A stretch of DNA of 64,000 bases from an uncultured Verrucomicrobiota bacterium. Its GTDB lineage: Bacteria; Verrucomicrobiota; Verrucomicrobiia; Limisphaerales; UBA9464. The DNA lies in contig CAIVQH010000016.1 of NCBI GenBank assembly GCA_903907995.1, forward strand, positions 80,813-144,812, read 5' to 3'. The position numbers were made by a program, and so were the translations under genes. The first letter of the stretch is position 1. Each line of letters starts with the position of its first letter. A model generated the notes under the pieces. The model saw only the letters and a program-made list of their open reading frames with translations. It ran no database searches and was not told the DNA's origin. Below are positions 43,889 through 53,585 of this stretch, one piece after another.

Positions 43889-44113
43889 ATGAAATTTGAT
43901 CGTGATCGTTCCCGGGTGAAGGCACCCACGCCACCGGCAGGCCGCCCGGATGCCGACCGTGGCATGGCGCGCGGCGAGCGCTGGCTGTTCGGTCTGCTGT
44001 TTGCGGCCGTGCTGTTCGCGCTCGGTCATCAGCTTTCGGACACCAATCGCTTCGTCCGTCACCTGCCGGAGTTCGCCGACACGATCCGCCTGTGGCTCTC
44101 CAATCTTTCCTGA
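43889..44113 (+). CDS. Small single-TM protein
   Basis: 74 aa MKFDRDRSRVKAPTPPAGRPDADRGMARGERWLFGLLFAAVLFALGHQLSDTNRFVRHLPEFADTIRLWLSNLS; 4 nt upstream of the HlyD gene. Confidence 0.6.
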   Translation: MKFDRDRSRVKAPTPPAGRPDADRGMARGERWLFGLLFAAVLFALGHQLSDTNRFVRHLPEFADTIRLWLSNLS

Positions 44114-44117
44114 AGCC

Positions 44118-45470
44118 ATGAATCGTGTTGCTGCCAACGGTCATTCCAGTCCATCCGAAGAGAAGCCTGTCACATCGCCGACCATCGGCTTTAGCCAGGC
44201 GACCACCTCGATGGACATCGCCCGCCCTGACCTCGCCCGCAAAAAACGCCGCCGCCAGCTGATCTGGGGGGCGGTCACTCTCACCGCGCTGATTCTCATC
44301 ACCGTCGTGCTGGCCCGGCTGGAACCGGCGTCGCCGACCGTGGAAAACCCGTGGGTCGATACGGTCAAGCAGGGCCAGATGCTCCGCCAGGTGCGGGGCA
44401 ACGGCGTGCTGGTGCCGGAGCAGATCCAGTTCGTGCAGGCCGACACCGGCGGCGTGGTCGAGCGCATTTTCATCCAGCCGGGCGCGGTGGTGACCGCCGA
44501 CACCGTGATCCTCCAGCTCGGCAACCCCGACCTGAAGCAGCTCGCGTTTGACGCGGACTGGGCGGCCCGCGCCGCCGAAGCCCAGCTCGCGAAGCTCACG
44601 GTCACGCTGGAAAGCGACCGGCTCGCCCAGGAGTCCCTCCTCGCCTCCCTGCGTGCCGACGCCAAGCAGGCCGAGCTGGATGCCCGGGCCGACGAGGAAC
44701 TCGGCAAGAGCGGATTGGTGCCGGTCATCACCCGGCAGAAATCCCGCTCCAAGGCGGACGATCTGGCGGCACGGGTGCTGATCGACGAAAAACGGCTGCA
44801 GTTCGCGGCGGATTCCGCGAAGTCACAGCTCGCCGTACAGGAGGCTGATGTTGCGAAGTTCCGTGCCGCCCGTGATCTCAAGCAGCAGCAGGTGGCCGCC
44901 CTCATGGTGAAGGCCGGCATCGCCGGCGTGCTCACGCAGCTCGGCGACACGCAGACGCTCCAGTCCGGCCAGCGCGTCGCGCCCAATGCCACCCTGGCCA
45001 AGGTGGTCGTACCCACGCAGTTGAAGGCCGAGATCAAGGTCATTGAGACCCAGGCCCGCGACATCACGTACGGCCAGAAGGTCGAGGTGGATACCCGCAA
45101 CGGCATCGTGGCTGGCCATGTGATCCGCGTGGACCCGGCGGTCGTGAGCGGCACCGTGCTGATCGAGGTAAAGCTCGACGGGGCTCTGCCCAAGGGCGCC
45201 CGGCCCGATCTGAGCGTCGAGGGGACCATCGAGCTGGAGCGGCTCGACAACGCCATCTACGTGGGCCGGCCGGTGCAGGCCCAGCCCGACAGCACGGTCG
45301 GCCTGTTCAAGGTCGGACCCGACGGCAAGCACGCCACGCGGGTGCCGGTGAAGCTGGGCCGGGCCTCGGTTTCCACCATTGAAATCGTCGAAGGGCTTCA
45401 GCCCGGTGACAAGGTCATCATTTCCGATGTGAGCCAGTACGACACCGCCAACAAGGTGAAGCTGAACTGA
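44118..45470 (+). CDS. HlyD/MacA-like efflux periplasmic adaptor
   Basis: TM anchor, GNGVLVPEQIQFVQADTGGVVERIFIQPGAVVTADTVILQLGNPDL, coiled coil, GLQPGDKVIISDVSQYD. Confidence 0.92.
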   Translation: MNRVAANGHSSPSEEKPVTSPTIGFSQATTSMDIARPDLARKKRRRQLIWGAVTLTALILITVVLARLEPASPTVENPWVDTVKQGQMLRQVRGNGVLVPEQIQFVQADTGGVVERIFIQPGAVVTADTVILQLGNPDLKQLAFDADWAARAAEAQLAKLTVTLESDRLAQESLLASLRADAKQAELDARADEELGKSGLVPVITRQKSRSKADDLAARVLIDEKRLQFAADSAKSQLAVQEADVAKFRAARDLKQQQVAALMVKAGIAGVLTQLGDTQTLQSGQRVAPNATLAKVVVPTQLKAEIKVIETQARDITYGQKVEVDTRNGIVAGHVIRVDPAVVSGTVLIEVKLDGALPKGARPDLSVEGTIELERLDNAIYVGRPVQAQPDSTVGLFKVGPDGKHATRVPVKLGRASVSTIEIVEGLQPGDKVIISDVSQYDTANKVKLN

Positions 45471-45490
45471 ACCAACCTCTCTGCCTTTCC

Positions 45491-46183
45491 ATGTCCACGC
45501 CCCTCATTCATCTCGAAAACATCAAAAAGGTCTTCATCACCGATGAGATCGAAACCCACGCGTTGTCGGGCATCCACCTCGACATCCAGCAGGGGGAATA
45601 CGTGTCCATCGCCGGCCCGTCCGGCTGCGGCAAATCCACGTTGCTGGCCATCCTCGGCCTGCTCGACACGCCGAGCGAAGGCACATTCATCCTGAACCAG
45701 CACGACGTCTCGAACCTGGATCACTCCACCCGCGCGCGCATCCGCAATCGCGAGATCGGGTTCATCTTCCAGAGCTTCAACCTCATTGGCGACCTGACGG
45801 TGTTCGAGAACGTCGAGCTGCCGCTGACCTACCGCGGCCTGAACGCCGCCGAGCGCAAACAGCGCGCAATCGAGGCGCTGGAGAAGGTCGGCATGAGCCA
45901 TCGCACCCGGCATTACCCCAGCCAGCTGTCCGGCGGTCAGCAGCAGCGCGTCGCCGTGGCGCGGGCGCTGGGCGGTCGGCCGAGCATCCTGCTCGCAGAC
46001 GAGCCGACGGGTAACCTCGATTCGAAAAACGGCGACGCCGTGATGGATCTGCTCCGGCAGCTGCATCGCGAGGGTGCGACCATCTGCATGGTCACGCATG
46101 ACCCGCGCTTCGCGAAGCACGCCGACCGTCAGATCCATCTCTTCGACGGGCGCATCGTGGACGAACTCAAGGAGGCCGCGTGA
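45491..46183 (+). CDS. ABC transporter ATP-binding protein (MacB/LolD-like)
   Basis: [51 protein letters not shown]. Confidence 0.96.
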   Translation: MSTPLIHLENIKKVFITDEIETHALSGIHLDIQQGEYVSIAGPSGCGKSTLLAILGLLDTPSEGTFILNQHDVSNLDHSTRARIRNREIGFIFQSFNLIGDLTVFENVELPLTYRGLNAAERKQRAIEALEKVGMSHRTRHYPSQLSGGQQQRVAVARALGGRPSILLADEPTGNLDSKNGDAVMDLLRQLHREGATICMVTHDPRFAKHADRQIHLFDGRIVDELKEAA

Positions 46184-46851
46184 CGCCGCTGATCCAGCTG
46201 CGGCAGCTCGAGAAATCCTTCCCCACGCGGCCGTCACCGACCTATGTGCTGCGGCAGATCAACCTCGATCTCCAGGAGGGTGATTTCGTCACCATCATGG
46301 GCCCGAGCGGTGCGGGGAAATCCACGTTGCTCAGCATTCTGGGACTCTACGACAGCGCCTGGACCGGCGAATACTGGCTCGATGGCCAGCCCGTCCACAC
46401 GCTCAAGCCCCGTGAGCGCGCCGAGCTGAACAAGCGTTCCGTTGGCTTCGTATTCCAGCAGTTCCATCTGCTGGAAGATCTGACCGTCGCCGAGAATCTC
46501 GACATCCCGCTCTCGTATCGTGACATCCGGAAATCCGAGCGTGAGGCGACCGTCGCGGACACGCTGGACCGTTTTGGCATCGTCGGAAAAAAGGACCTCT
46601 TTCCCGCGCAGCTTTCCGGCGGCCAGCAGCAGCTCGTGGCCGTGGCCCGGGCCATCATTGCGAAACCGCGCCTGCTCCTCGCCGACGAACCGACCGGCAA
46701 CCTGCACACCGACCAGGGGCGGCAGATCATGGAGCTGTTCAAGAAGCTGAACGGCGAAGGCACCACCGTGATCCAGGTCACGCATTCCGAGACCAACGCG
46801 ACCTACGGCAACCGCATCATCCGGTTACGGGATGGCTGGATGGAAAAATGA
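46180..46851 (+). CDS. ABC transporter ATP-binding protein (second)
   Basis: [51 protein letters not shown]; 4-nt overlap with the first ATPase. Confidence 0.95.
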   Translation: MTPLIQLRQLEKSFPTRPSPTYVLRQINLDLQEGDFVTIMGPSGAGKSTLLSILGLYDSAWTGEYWLDGQPVHTLKPRERAELNKRSVGFVFQQFHLLEDLTVAENLDIPLSYRDIRKSEREATVADTLDRFGIVGKKDLFPAQLSGGQQQLVAVARAIIAKPRLLLADEPTGNLHTDQGRQIMELFKKLNGEGTTVIQVTHSETNATYGNRIIRLRDGWMEK

Positions 46852-46853
46852 AA

Positions 46854-46956
46854 TTTCGAATTACGAATTTCGAATGACGAGTGATGGGCGGTCGGTGAGC
46901 CGGCGATGAGTAAGGGATCTGGGCCCGAAAACTGAAAACTGAAAACCGAAAACTGA
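46854..46956. repeat. Heptanucleotide repeat tract (GAATTAC-type and ACTGAAA-type)
   Basis: CGAATTA CGAATTT CGAATGA CGAGTGA (46858-46885) and ACTGAAA ACTGAAA ACCGAAA ACTGAG (~46930-46956). Confidence 0.8.
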
Positions 46957-46969
46957 GTCCCGTCCCCCC

Positions 46970-48447
46970 ATGAACGATTTCCGCTTCGCCCTCCGCCAGC
47001 TCCTAAAGAGCCCCGGCTTCACCTTTGTCGCCGTGCTCTCCATGGCCCTTGGTATCGGCGCCAACACGAGCCTGTTCACCGTGCTCTACGCCCTCGTGTG
47101 GCGACCTTTGCCAGTCAGTGATCCCAGTTCGGTTGTGAACCTCCACCAGAGCTTTGCCGGACCGAGTGACCGGCAGGCCATCGGCGGGCTCAATCGCGTT
47201 TCGTATCCCGAATATGTCAACTACCGCGACCGCACGAAGACCTTGTCGGGCCTGCTTGCTTTCGAGGACGGGAGTTTCACCTTTGGAAATACCAAGACCA
47301 GCCGGGCTTCGGCGGTGATGGCCACGGGCAATTATTTTTCCGTGCTGGGGGCGACGCCCGCGCTTGGCCGCCTATGGAGCGCGGCGGAATGCGATGTGCC
47401 GGGGGCGAGTCCGGTCGCGGTGCTCAGCCATGGTTTCTGGCAGCGCCAGTTCGGTGGGGATACCGGGGTCGTCGGACGCACCGTGTTCCTCAACCGGCGA
47501 TCGCTCACCGTGATCGGCGTGGCCGCCCCGGGTTTCCAGGGAACCGATGTGCAGGCACCGGACCTGTGGGTGCCGTTGCTGCTGCGCACCCAACTCGTCC
47601 CGGACGAACCGACCCGGCTGACGGCGCGGGATTTCAGCTTTCTCCGGATCGTGGGCCGTCTCAAGCCGGGTGTTTCCCTGGCCGAGGCCCGGCAGGAGCT
47701 GGGCACCATCGCCCTCCAATCGGACGCCGATGCGGCCATCACGGGTTTTGCCAAGCGCAAAACCCAGGTGGAGGTGAAGACCGCGGCCTATTTCAACAGT
47801 CCCGAAGAGATGCGGTCATCGGCGTCGTGGCGAATGTCCGCCACAGTTCCCTAGAGGAGGCCGCCGGCAACGAGATGTATCTCGACTGCCGGCAGAGCAG
47901 CGACTGGAGCACTTTGGAGATGGTGGTGCGCAGCGGCCGGACGCCCGGCTCGCTGGTGCCGGACGTGCGAGCCGCACTGGCGCAGTATGATCCCACCCTG
48001 CCGAATGGCGCCTTCCACACGCTCGACAGCCTGATCGACGGCGCGGTGGGCCCGCGCCGGTTCATCACCCGATTGCTGGGCTTCTTCTCCGCACTGGCGC
48101 TGACTCTCGCGGCCATCGGACTGTATGGAGTGATTGCCTTTTCCGTCAGCCAGCGGACGCAGGAGATCGGCATCCGCATGGCGGTTGGCGCACAGCGGGG
48201 AGACATCCTCCGGCTGATTCTGCAAGGAGGGCTCAAGCTGGTCGTGATCGGCATCGTCGCCGGTCTGGTCGGTTCCCTTGTGCTTACCGGTGTGCTGCGC
48301 AGCCTGCTCTTTGGCATCACGTCGCACGATCCGCTCGTCTTCGCCGGGAACGCTGCGTTGTTGTTTGCCGTCGCGGGCATCGCCTGCCTGATCCCCGCGT
48401 TCCGCGCGACGAGGTCCGATCCGATGGTCGTGCTGCGGGCAGAGTGA
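46970..48447 (+). pseudogene. MacB/ADOP-type permease, internally deleted and frameshifted
   Basis: N-terminal part 46970..47854 ([48 protein letters not shown]); C-terminal part continues in another frame from ~47812 (VIGVVANVRHSSLEEAAGNEMYLD...PAFRATRSDPMVVLRAE). First FtsX helices after the periplasmic domain and most of the second periplasmic domain are missing. Confidence 0.85.
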
Positions 48448-48453
48448 GGGGAA

Positions 48454-48520
48454 TTGCGAGTTACGAGTGGAGAGTGAAAGCAGTGAATCAGTGACCAGTG
48501 ATCAGTAACCAGTGACGGAA
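48454..48520. repeat. Heptanucleotide repeat tract
   Basis: GCGAGTTACGAGTGGAGAGTGAAAG then CAGTGAAT CAGTGAC CAGTGAT CAGTAAC CAGTGAC. Confidence 0.8.
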
Positions 48521-48601
48521 GTCGCTGATCGACTCCCTTCCGTGCTGACACCTTCCCTGACTTGGGACCTTGGACCCGGGACCCGGAACTTGGGTTCGAG
48601 G

Positions 48602-48617
48602 CGTCCCAATTCTGGGA
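48602..48617. promoter_or_regulatory. Palindrome GTCCCA-ATTC-TGGGAC, second copy of the candidate enhancer site
   Basis: 6-bp perfect arms matching the outer arms of 43672-43687; upstream of the 48748 permease gene. Confidence 0.6.
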
Positions 48618-48713
48618 CAGTCCATTCCCATTATCGGCGAAAGGAGCGAAGCGCCCGCGCCGGACATTCGAGTGAACGGGCCTCTTTCGCTCTATTTTTG
48701 CCGGCTCGCGGAT

Positions 48714-48730
48714 GTGGCATATCGCCTGCG
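48714..48730 (+). promoter_or_regulatory. Candidate sigma-54 promoter TGTGGCATATCGCCTGC
   Basis: GG (48716-48717) - N10 - GC (48728-48729), ~99 bp downstream of the palindrome. Very close to the ATG at 48748, which weakens the call. Confidence 0.35.
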
Positions 48731-48747
48731 GAGGGGCTGCGACAAAT

Positions 48748-51195
48748 ATGCAGGATCTCCGCTTCGCGTTTCGCCAGTTATTGAAAAATCCCGGGTTCAC
48801 CGCCGTGGCGGTGCTCACGCTTGCCCTCGGGATCGGGGCCAACACCGCGATCTTCAGCGTGGTCAATGCGGTACTGCTCCGGCCCCTGGCGTTTCCCGAA
48901 TCAGACCGTCTGCTGTGGCTCAGCGAAGGCAACGCGCGAGCCGGCAGCTTTCCCATCTCCTTCCCGAATTACACCGACTGGCGGGCGCAGCAGACGGTCT
49001 TTGAGAATATCGGTGTCTATAACTGGGGCTCGTACAATCTCGTTGGCACCGGTGATCCGAAGAGCTTGTTTGCCGCCCAGATGACGGCGAGCGCGTTCGC
49101 CACGCTACGGGCGCAACCCGCGTTGGGCCGGCTCTTTTCCCCGGACGAAGACCGGCCCGGTGCCTCCCGGGTCATCGTGCTGAGCCATGCGCTCTGGCAA
49201 AACCAGTTCGGAGGCGATCCTGCCGTCCTCAACCGCGCGGTCCATCTCGATGGCGACTCCTACACGGTGGTGGGGGTGATGCCCTCCGGATTTGCCTTCC
49301 CGTCGCCCGTGGATGCCTGGGTGCCGCTCGGTTCGCTTTTGAGCCAGTCCGCGTTTCAGGATCGGGACAGCCATCCGGGGTTGGAGGGAGTGGCCCGGCT
49401 CAAGCCCGGCGTGACCTTGGCCCAGGCCCGCGCGGAAATGGACACCATCGCGAAACGGCTGGAACAGCAGTATCCCGAGTCCAACCGGGAGAACCGGGTG
49501 CAGCTGGAACCGTTGCTCGACAAGGTCGTGGGCAACGTGGGGCGGCCCCTATGGACCCTGCTGGGAGCGGTGGCCCTCGTGATGTTCATCGCCTGCGCCA
49601 ATGTCGCCAATCTCCTGCTCGCCCGCGCGGCAGTCCGGCAGAAGGAGATGGCCCTGCGCTCCGCCCTGGGTGCGGGCCGGTGGCAGATTGTCCGGCAACT
49701 GCTGACCGAGAGCCTCCTGCTGGCCGGGATGGGCGGCGCCTTGGGACTGCTGCTCGGCCGCTGCTGCTTGGGACTGATCCATGCCCTGGGCGACAACGCC
49801 CTGCCGCGCGCAGCCGACATTCACATGGATGGCAGTGTGCTCCTCTTTACGCTCCTGGTGGCTCTGGTCACGGGAATGCTGTTTGGCCTGGTGCCCGCCT
49901 GGCAGGCCAGTCGGCCGGCCTTGCAGAGTGTGCTCACGGAAAGTGCGCGCGGCAGCACCGGCGGTCGCAGCCGGTTGCGGCAGGGGCTGATTGTGGCCGA
50001 GGTTTCGCTGACGCTGATGCTGCTGATCGGGGCAGGGCTGTTGCTGCGGAGCTTCTACAAACTGCAAACGCTCAGCCCCGGTTTCTCCTCCGAGCAGGTG
50101 ATGAGCTTCCGGCTGGCCTTGCCTTCGGGCCGATATGCGACCCTGGATCAGCAGAATCACTTTTATCAGGCGCTGGTCGAGAAACTCAAGGTTCTGCCGG
50201 GAGTCCGGGCCGCCGGTGTTGCCTCCCGCGGCCCGCTGGAGCAGTTCAACTCCCTGACCGACTACCAGATCGAGGGTCAGCCTGATCCCGCACCCGGCGA
50301 GGGTCTCACTCTGGATCTGACGCTCGTCAGTCCCGACTATTTTCAGACCATGGCAATGCCGCTCCTTCAAGGGCGGGCCTTCACGGACGGGGATAACCGG
50401 GAACACCTGCGCGGTACGGGACGGGAAAACGACCGGGCGGCCGGCGGCAAGGTGATCATTGTGGACGAGGAATTTGTCCGCCGACACTGGCCGAATGAGA
50501 ATCCAATCGGCAAGCAGGTCCGGCTTCCCTGGGGGGCGCGCGCCGACAATCCGGTGCTGACCGTGGTGGGAGTGGTCCCGCGGGTGAAGGTCCGCGCGCT
50601 CAACGAGCAAGGCGGCTATGTGCAGGCCTACCTGCCCGCGTGGCAATTGCCGGAAACGGGCCGGGTGGTGGTCGTGAAGACGGACGTCCCGCCTGAGACC
50701 CTGTTCCGCGCCGTGCGTGAGCAGGTAAGCTCGCTGGACCCGGAACTGCCGATTTCCAACCCGCGCACGGTCGAGGACCTGCGCCGCAATTCCCTCTCGC
50801 CGCAACGGTTGAACGTGGCCCTGCTGGGCTTCTTCGGGGCCGTGGCGCTGGCTCTGGCGGCCATCGGCCTCTACGGCGTGCTCGCCTATGCGGTCACGCA
50901 ACGCCGCCGTGAAATGGGCGTGCGCATGGCGCTGGGCGCGCAACGGGGCAATGTGCTGGGGCTGCTGATCGGCAACGGCATGCGGCTGGTGGCGCTGGGC
51001 CTGGTGATCGGTCTCGCCGTCGCGGCCGGGCTGACGCGGGTCATGAAGAGCCTGCTTTACGACGTACCCACGATGGATCCGCTGACCTTCGCCGCCGTGC
51101 CTCTGCTGCTCGCAACGGTCGCGCTGCTGGCCTGCTGGATACCCGCCCGGAGGGCGGCCCGGATGGACCCCATGGCGGCACTGCGGGCGGAGTGA
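48748..51195 (+). CDS. MacB/ADOP-type (TIGR03434-like) FtsX permease, intact
   Basis: [55 protein letters not shown]; two periplasmic domains and two FtsX regions; ends [17 protein letters not shown]. Confidence 0.95.
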   Translation: MQDLRFAFRQLLKNPGFTAVAVLTLALGIGANTAIFSVVNAVLLRPLAFPESDRLLWLSEGNARAGSFPISFPNYTDWRAQQTVFENIGVYNWGSYNLVGTGDPKSLFAAQMTASAFATLRAQPALGRLFSPDEDRPGASRVIVLSHALWQNQFGGDPAVLNRAVHLDGDSYTVVGVMPSGFAFPSPVDAWVPLGSLLSQSAFQDRDSHPGLEGVARLKPGVTLAQARAEMDTIAKRLEQQYPESNRENRVQLEPLLDKVVGNVGRPLWTLLGAVALVMFIACANVANLLLARAAVRQKEMALRSALGAGRWQIVRQLLTESLLLAGMGGALGLLLGRCCLGLIHALGDNALPRAADIHMDGSVLLFTLLVALVTGMLFGLVPAWQASRPALQSVLTESARGSTGGRSRLRQGLIVAEVSLTLMLLIGAGLLLRSFYKLQTLSPGFSSEQVMSFRLALPSGRYATLDQQNHFYQALVEKLKVLPGVRAAGVASRGPLEQFNSLTDYQIEGQPDPAPGEGLTLDLTLVSPDYFQTMAMPLLQGRAFTDGDNREHLRGTGRENDRAAGGKVIIVDEEFVRRHWPNENPIGKQVRLPWGARADNPVLTVVGVVPRVKVRALNEQGGYVQAYLPAWQLPETGRVVVVKTDVPPETLFRAVREQVSSLDPELPISNPRTVEDLRRNSLSPQRLNVALLGFFGAVALALAAIGLYGVLAYAVTQRRREMGVRMALGAQRGNVLGLLIGNGMRLVALGLVIGLAVAAGLTRVMKSLLYDVPTMDPLTFAAVPLLLATVALLACWIPARRAARMDPMAALRAE

Positions 51196-51199
51196 GTAG

Positions 51200-51244
51200 A
51201 AGTACGATTTTCGAATTACGAATTACGAGTGAACCAGTGACCGG
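51200..51244. repeat. Heptanucleotide repeat tract abutting a truncated permease
   Basis: AAGTACGATTTTCGAATTACGAATTACGAGTGAACCAGTGACCGG. Confidence 0.8.
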
Positions 51245-51250
51245 AAACCG

Positions 51251-52627
51251 ATGATGCTGGAAAGCCTGTGTCTGGCGGTACTGGGTGGGGGACTCGGACT
51301 CCTGGTGTCGGCGTGGACGGTCGATTTCGTCTTCGCAACCTTCACGAATTTTTCCTTCCTGACGGCTCCGGTCGATGGCCACGTCCTGGCCTATACCGCC
51401 AGCATATCCGTCCTCAGCACGCTGCTGTTCGGACTGGTCCCGGCGCTCCAGGCGACGCGGACGGAGGTCGCGTCGGCATTGAAAGCGGAAGGGGCCGGGA
51501 GCATCTCCGGCCGGCAGAGCTCGCGGCTGCGGACGTTCTTCCTGATCACTCAGATTGCCGGCTCGATGGCGCTGCTGGTGATTACGGCCACTTTTGTCCG
51601 CAGCGTCACGGCGAACCGGTTCGGTGAAACCGCCCGCCTGATCGACCACCTGCTGGTGGCGCAGTTTCCGGATGCACTGCCGGCGTCCGCCCCGGCCGAG
51701 CTGCAGCGGCAGCTCCGGGAACAGATCGGTGCGTTACCGGGAGTCCGGACCGTGACGCTGGGAGCCACCGGCCAGGGGGAAACGGCCCGGCTGTTCGTGG
51801 CCGGTCGGGAGGGCCAGACCAACGCGCCCTCCGTGACGGTTCAGAAAGTGGACGCCGCCTTTTTTCAGGCCACGGGCCGAACGCTACTGCGGGGCCGCAA
51901 TGTAGATCCGTCCTCGGTCCTCCCGTCGGGCGAGCCGGTGGTCATCAATGAGGCGGCGGCGCATCAGTTTTGGCCGGGTTCGGACGCCGTCGGCCAGCGT
52001 TTCCAATTGGATTCCATCGCCAATCTGGAGGTGGCTGGCGTCGTTCGGGAGCAGGATACCTCAGCCCAGGTCTATCGCCCGTTTCCGGCCACCTCGGTGC
52101 CGGCCCAGGCCCTCGTGCTGACCGAGGTGCCTCCGGGGCAGTTGGTGGTTCCGATGCGGGAACTGTTGCAACGGCTCGCCCCGCAGCATTCGTTCCCCCT
52201 GGTAGCTCCGCTGCGCGAGGCCCAGAGCCGGGATCTGGTGGAGATCACGCAAGTCACGGGGCTGATCGGCGGTCTCGCCCTGCTGCTCGCATCGACGGGG
52301 ATCTTCGGCTCCATGGCGTTCTCCAGCAGCCAGCGGACGCGGGAGATGGGCATCCGCCTGGCGCTGGGCTCCTCGCGGAGCCAGGTGGTCCGGCTGCTGA
52401 TCGGGCAGGGCATCAAAATCGCCTTCCTCGGCTGCGTGATCGGGCTGGTTCTGGTCACGGTCGCCTTTCAGTTCATGAACGGGCTCATCTTTGGGAAGTG
52501 GTCCCTCGAACTGTCGGTGCTGGCCGCCGTCGCGACAGTTTTCACCCTGGTAACACTGCTCGCCTGCTGGCTGCCGGCCCGTCGTGCGTCGCGGGTGGAC
52601 CCGATGGTGGCGTTGCGGGCAGAGTGA
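51251..52627 (+). pseudogene. N-terminally truncated MacB/ADOP-type permease
   Basis: Starts MMLESLCLAVLGGGLGLLVSAW, aligning to the interior [20 protein letters not shown] of the intact paralogue; first TM and first periplasmic domain are absent; C-terminus complete ([17 protein letters not shown]). Confidence 0.8.
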
Positions 52628-52628
52628 T

Positions 52629-52700
52629 GGGAATTACGATTTTCGAATGACGAATGACGAGTGAACCGGTGTTCAGTAATCAGTGACCAGTGATGAGATT
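52629..52700. repeat. Heptanucleotide repeat tract
   Basis: GAATTACGATTTTCGAATGACGAATGACGAGTGAACCGGTGTTCAGTAATCAGTGACCAGTGAT. Confidence 0.8.
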
Positions 52701-52756
52701 CCCGAAACCCAGACCCCAAATCCCAGGCCCCAGCCCCGATTGTTAACCCTACGACC

Positions 52757-53536
52757 ATGCCCACAACCATCCGAGCCGAGCTGATATCACCAGGGGAAAC
52801 TCTCGCCCTGCGTGCGCGCCAGCGGCTGGAGCTGAACTGCCAGATCGTCCACGATTCGCTCTACCGGCGCGAAGGCTGGACCCGGTCCTACCGGCTGGAG
52901 GCGGAGGGTGTGATCCTGGGTTTTGGTTCGGTGGCGATTGCCGGGCCGTGGCAGGACAAGCCGACCGTCTTCGAGTTCTACCTTCTGCCTGAGCTGCGGG
53001 CACGGGCGTTTGAAGCGTTTGAGGTCTTTCTTGAGGCCAGCGGGGCGCGCTTCTTTGAGGTTCAGAGCAACGACCTGCTGCTGACGGCGCTGACGTTGAC
53101 GCATGCGCACGACATCGAGAGCGAGAAAATCGTCTTTCAGGACCAGGCCCTCACCTGCCTGCCAGCCAATGGGGCGAGCCTGCGGCGCGTGACCGCCGAG
53201 GAGGAAATCCGCGCCAGCATCGAGCGGCGACAGGGCGGTGGCGAGTGGGTGCTGGAGTTGGACGGTGCCGTCGTCGCCACCGGAGGAATCCTATTCCACT
53301 ACAACCGACCCTACGGGGATATCTACATGGACGTGGCCGAGCCATACCGGCGACGTGGCTGGGGCGCGTATCTCGTACAGGAGCTGAAGCGGGCCTGTTA
53401 TGAGTTGGGGGCGATCCCGGCGGCCCGCTGCAACCTGAAGAACGTGGCCTCGCGTCGGACACTTCAGCGCGCGGGCTTTGTGCCTTACGCCCACATTCTC
53501 ATTGGGTCCATCAAGCATGTGACGAGTGAAGAGTGA
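52757..53536 (+). CDS. GNAT family N-acetyltransferase
   Basis: 259 aa; YGDIYMDVAEPYRRRGWGAYLVQELKRACYELGAIPAARCNLKNVASRRTLQRAGFVPYA. Confidence 0.85.
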   Translation: MPTTIRAELISPGETLALRARQRLELNCQIVHDSLYRREGWTRSYRLEAEGVILGFGSVAIAGPWQDKPTVFEFYLLPELRARAFEAFEVFLEASGARFFEVQSNDLLLTALTLTHAHDIESEKIVFQDQALTCLPANGASLRRVTAEEEIRASIERRQGGGEWVLELDGAVVATGGILFHYNRPYGDIYMDVAEPYRRRGWGAYLVQELKRACYELGAIPAARCNLKNVASRRTLQRAGFVPYAHILIGSIKHVTSEE

Positions 53537-53580
53537 CGAGACTGAAAACTGAAAACTGAAAACAGAAAACAGAAAACAGC
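53518..53580. repeat. Heptanucleotide repeat tract (ACTGAAA-type)
   Basis: TGTGACGAGTGAAGAGTGACGAG then ACTGAAA ACTGAAA ACTGAAA ACAGAAA ACAGAAA ACAG. Confidence 0.85.
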
Positions 53581-53585
53581 GCCAA

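Noticed and set aside
49549-50943. 464-aa minus-strand ORF
   Set aside because: Antisense to an intact ADOP-type permease.
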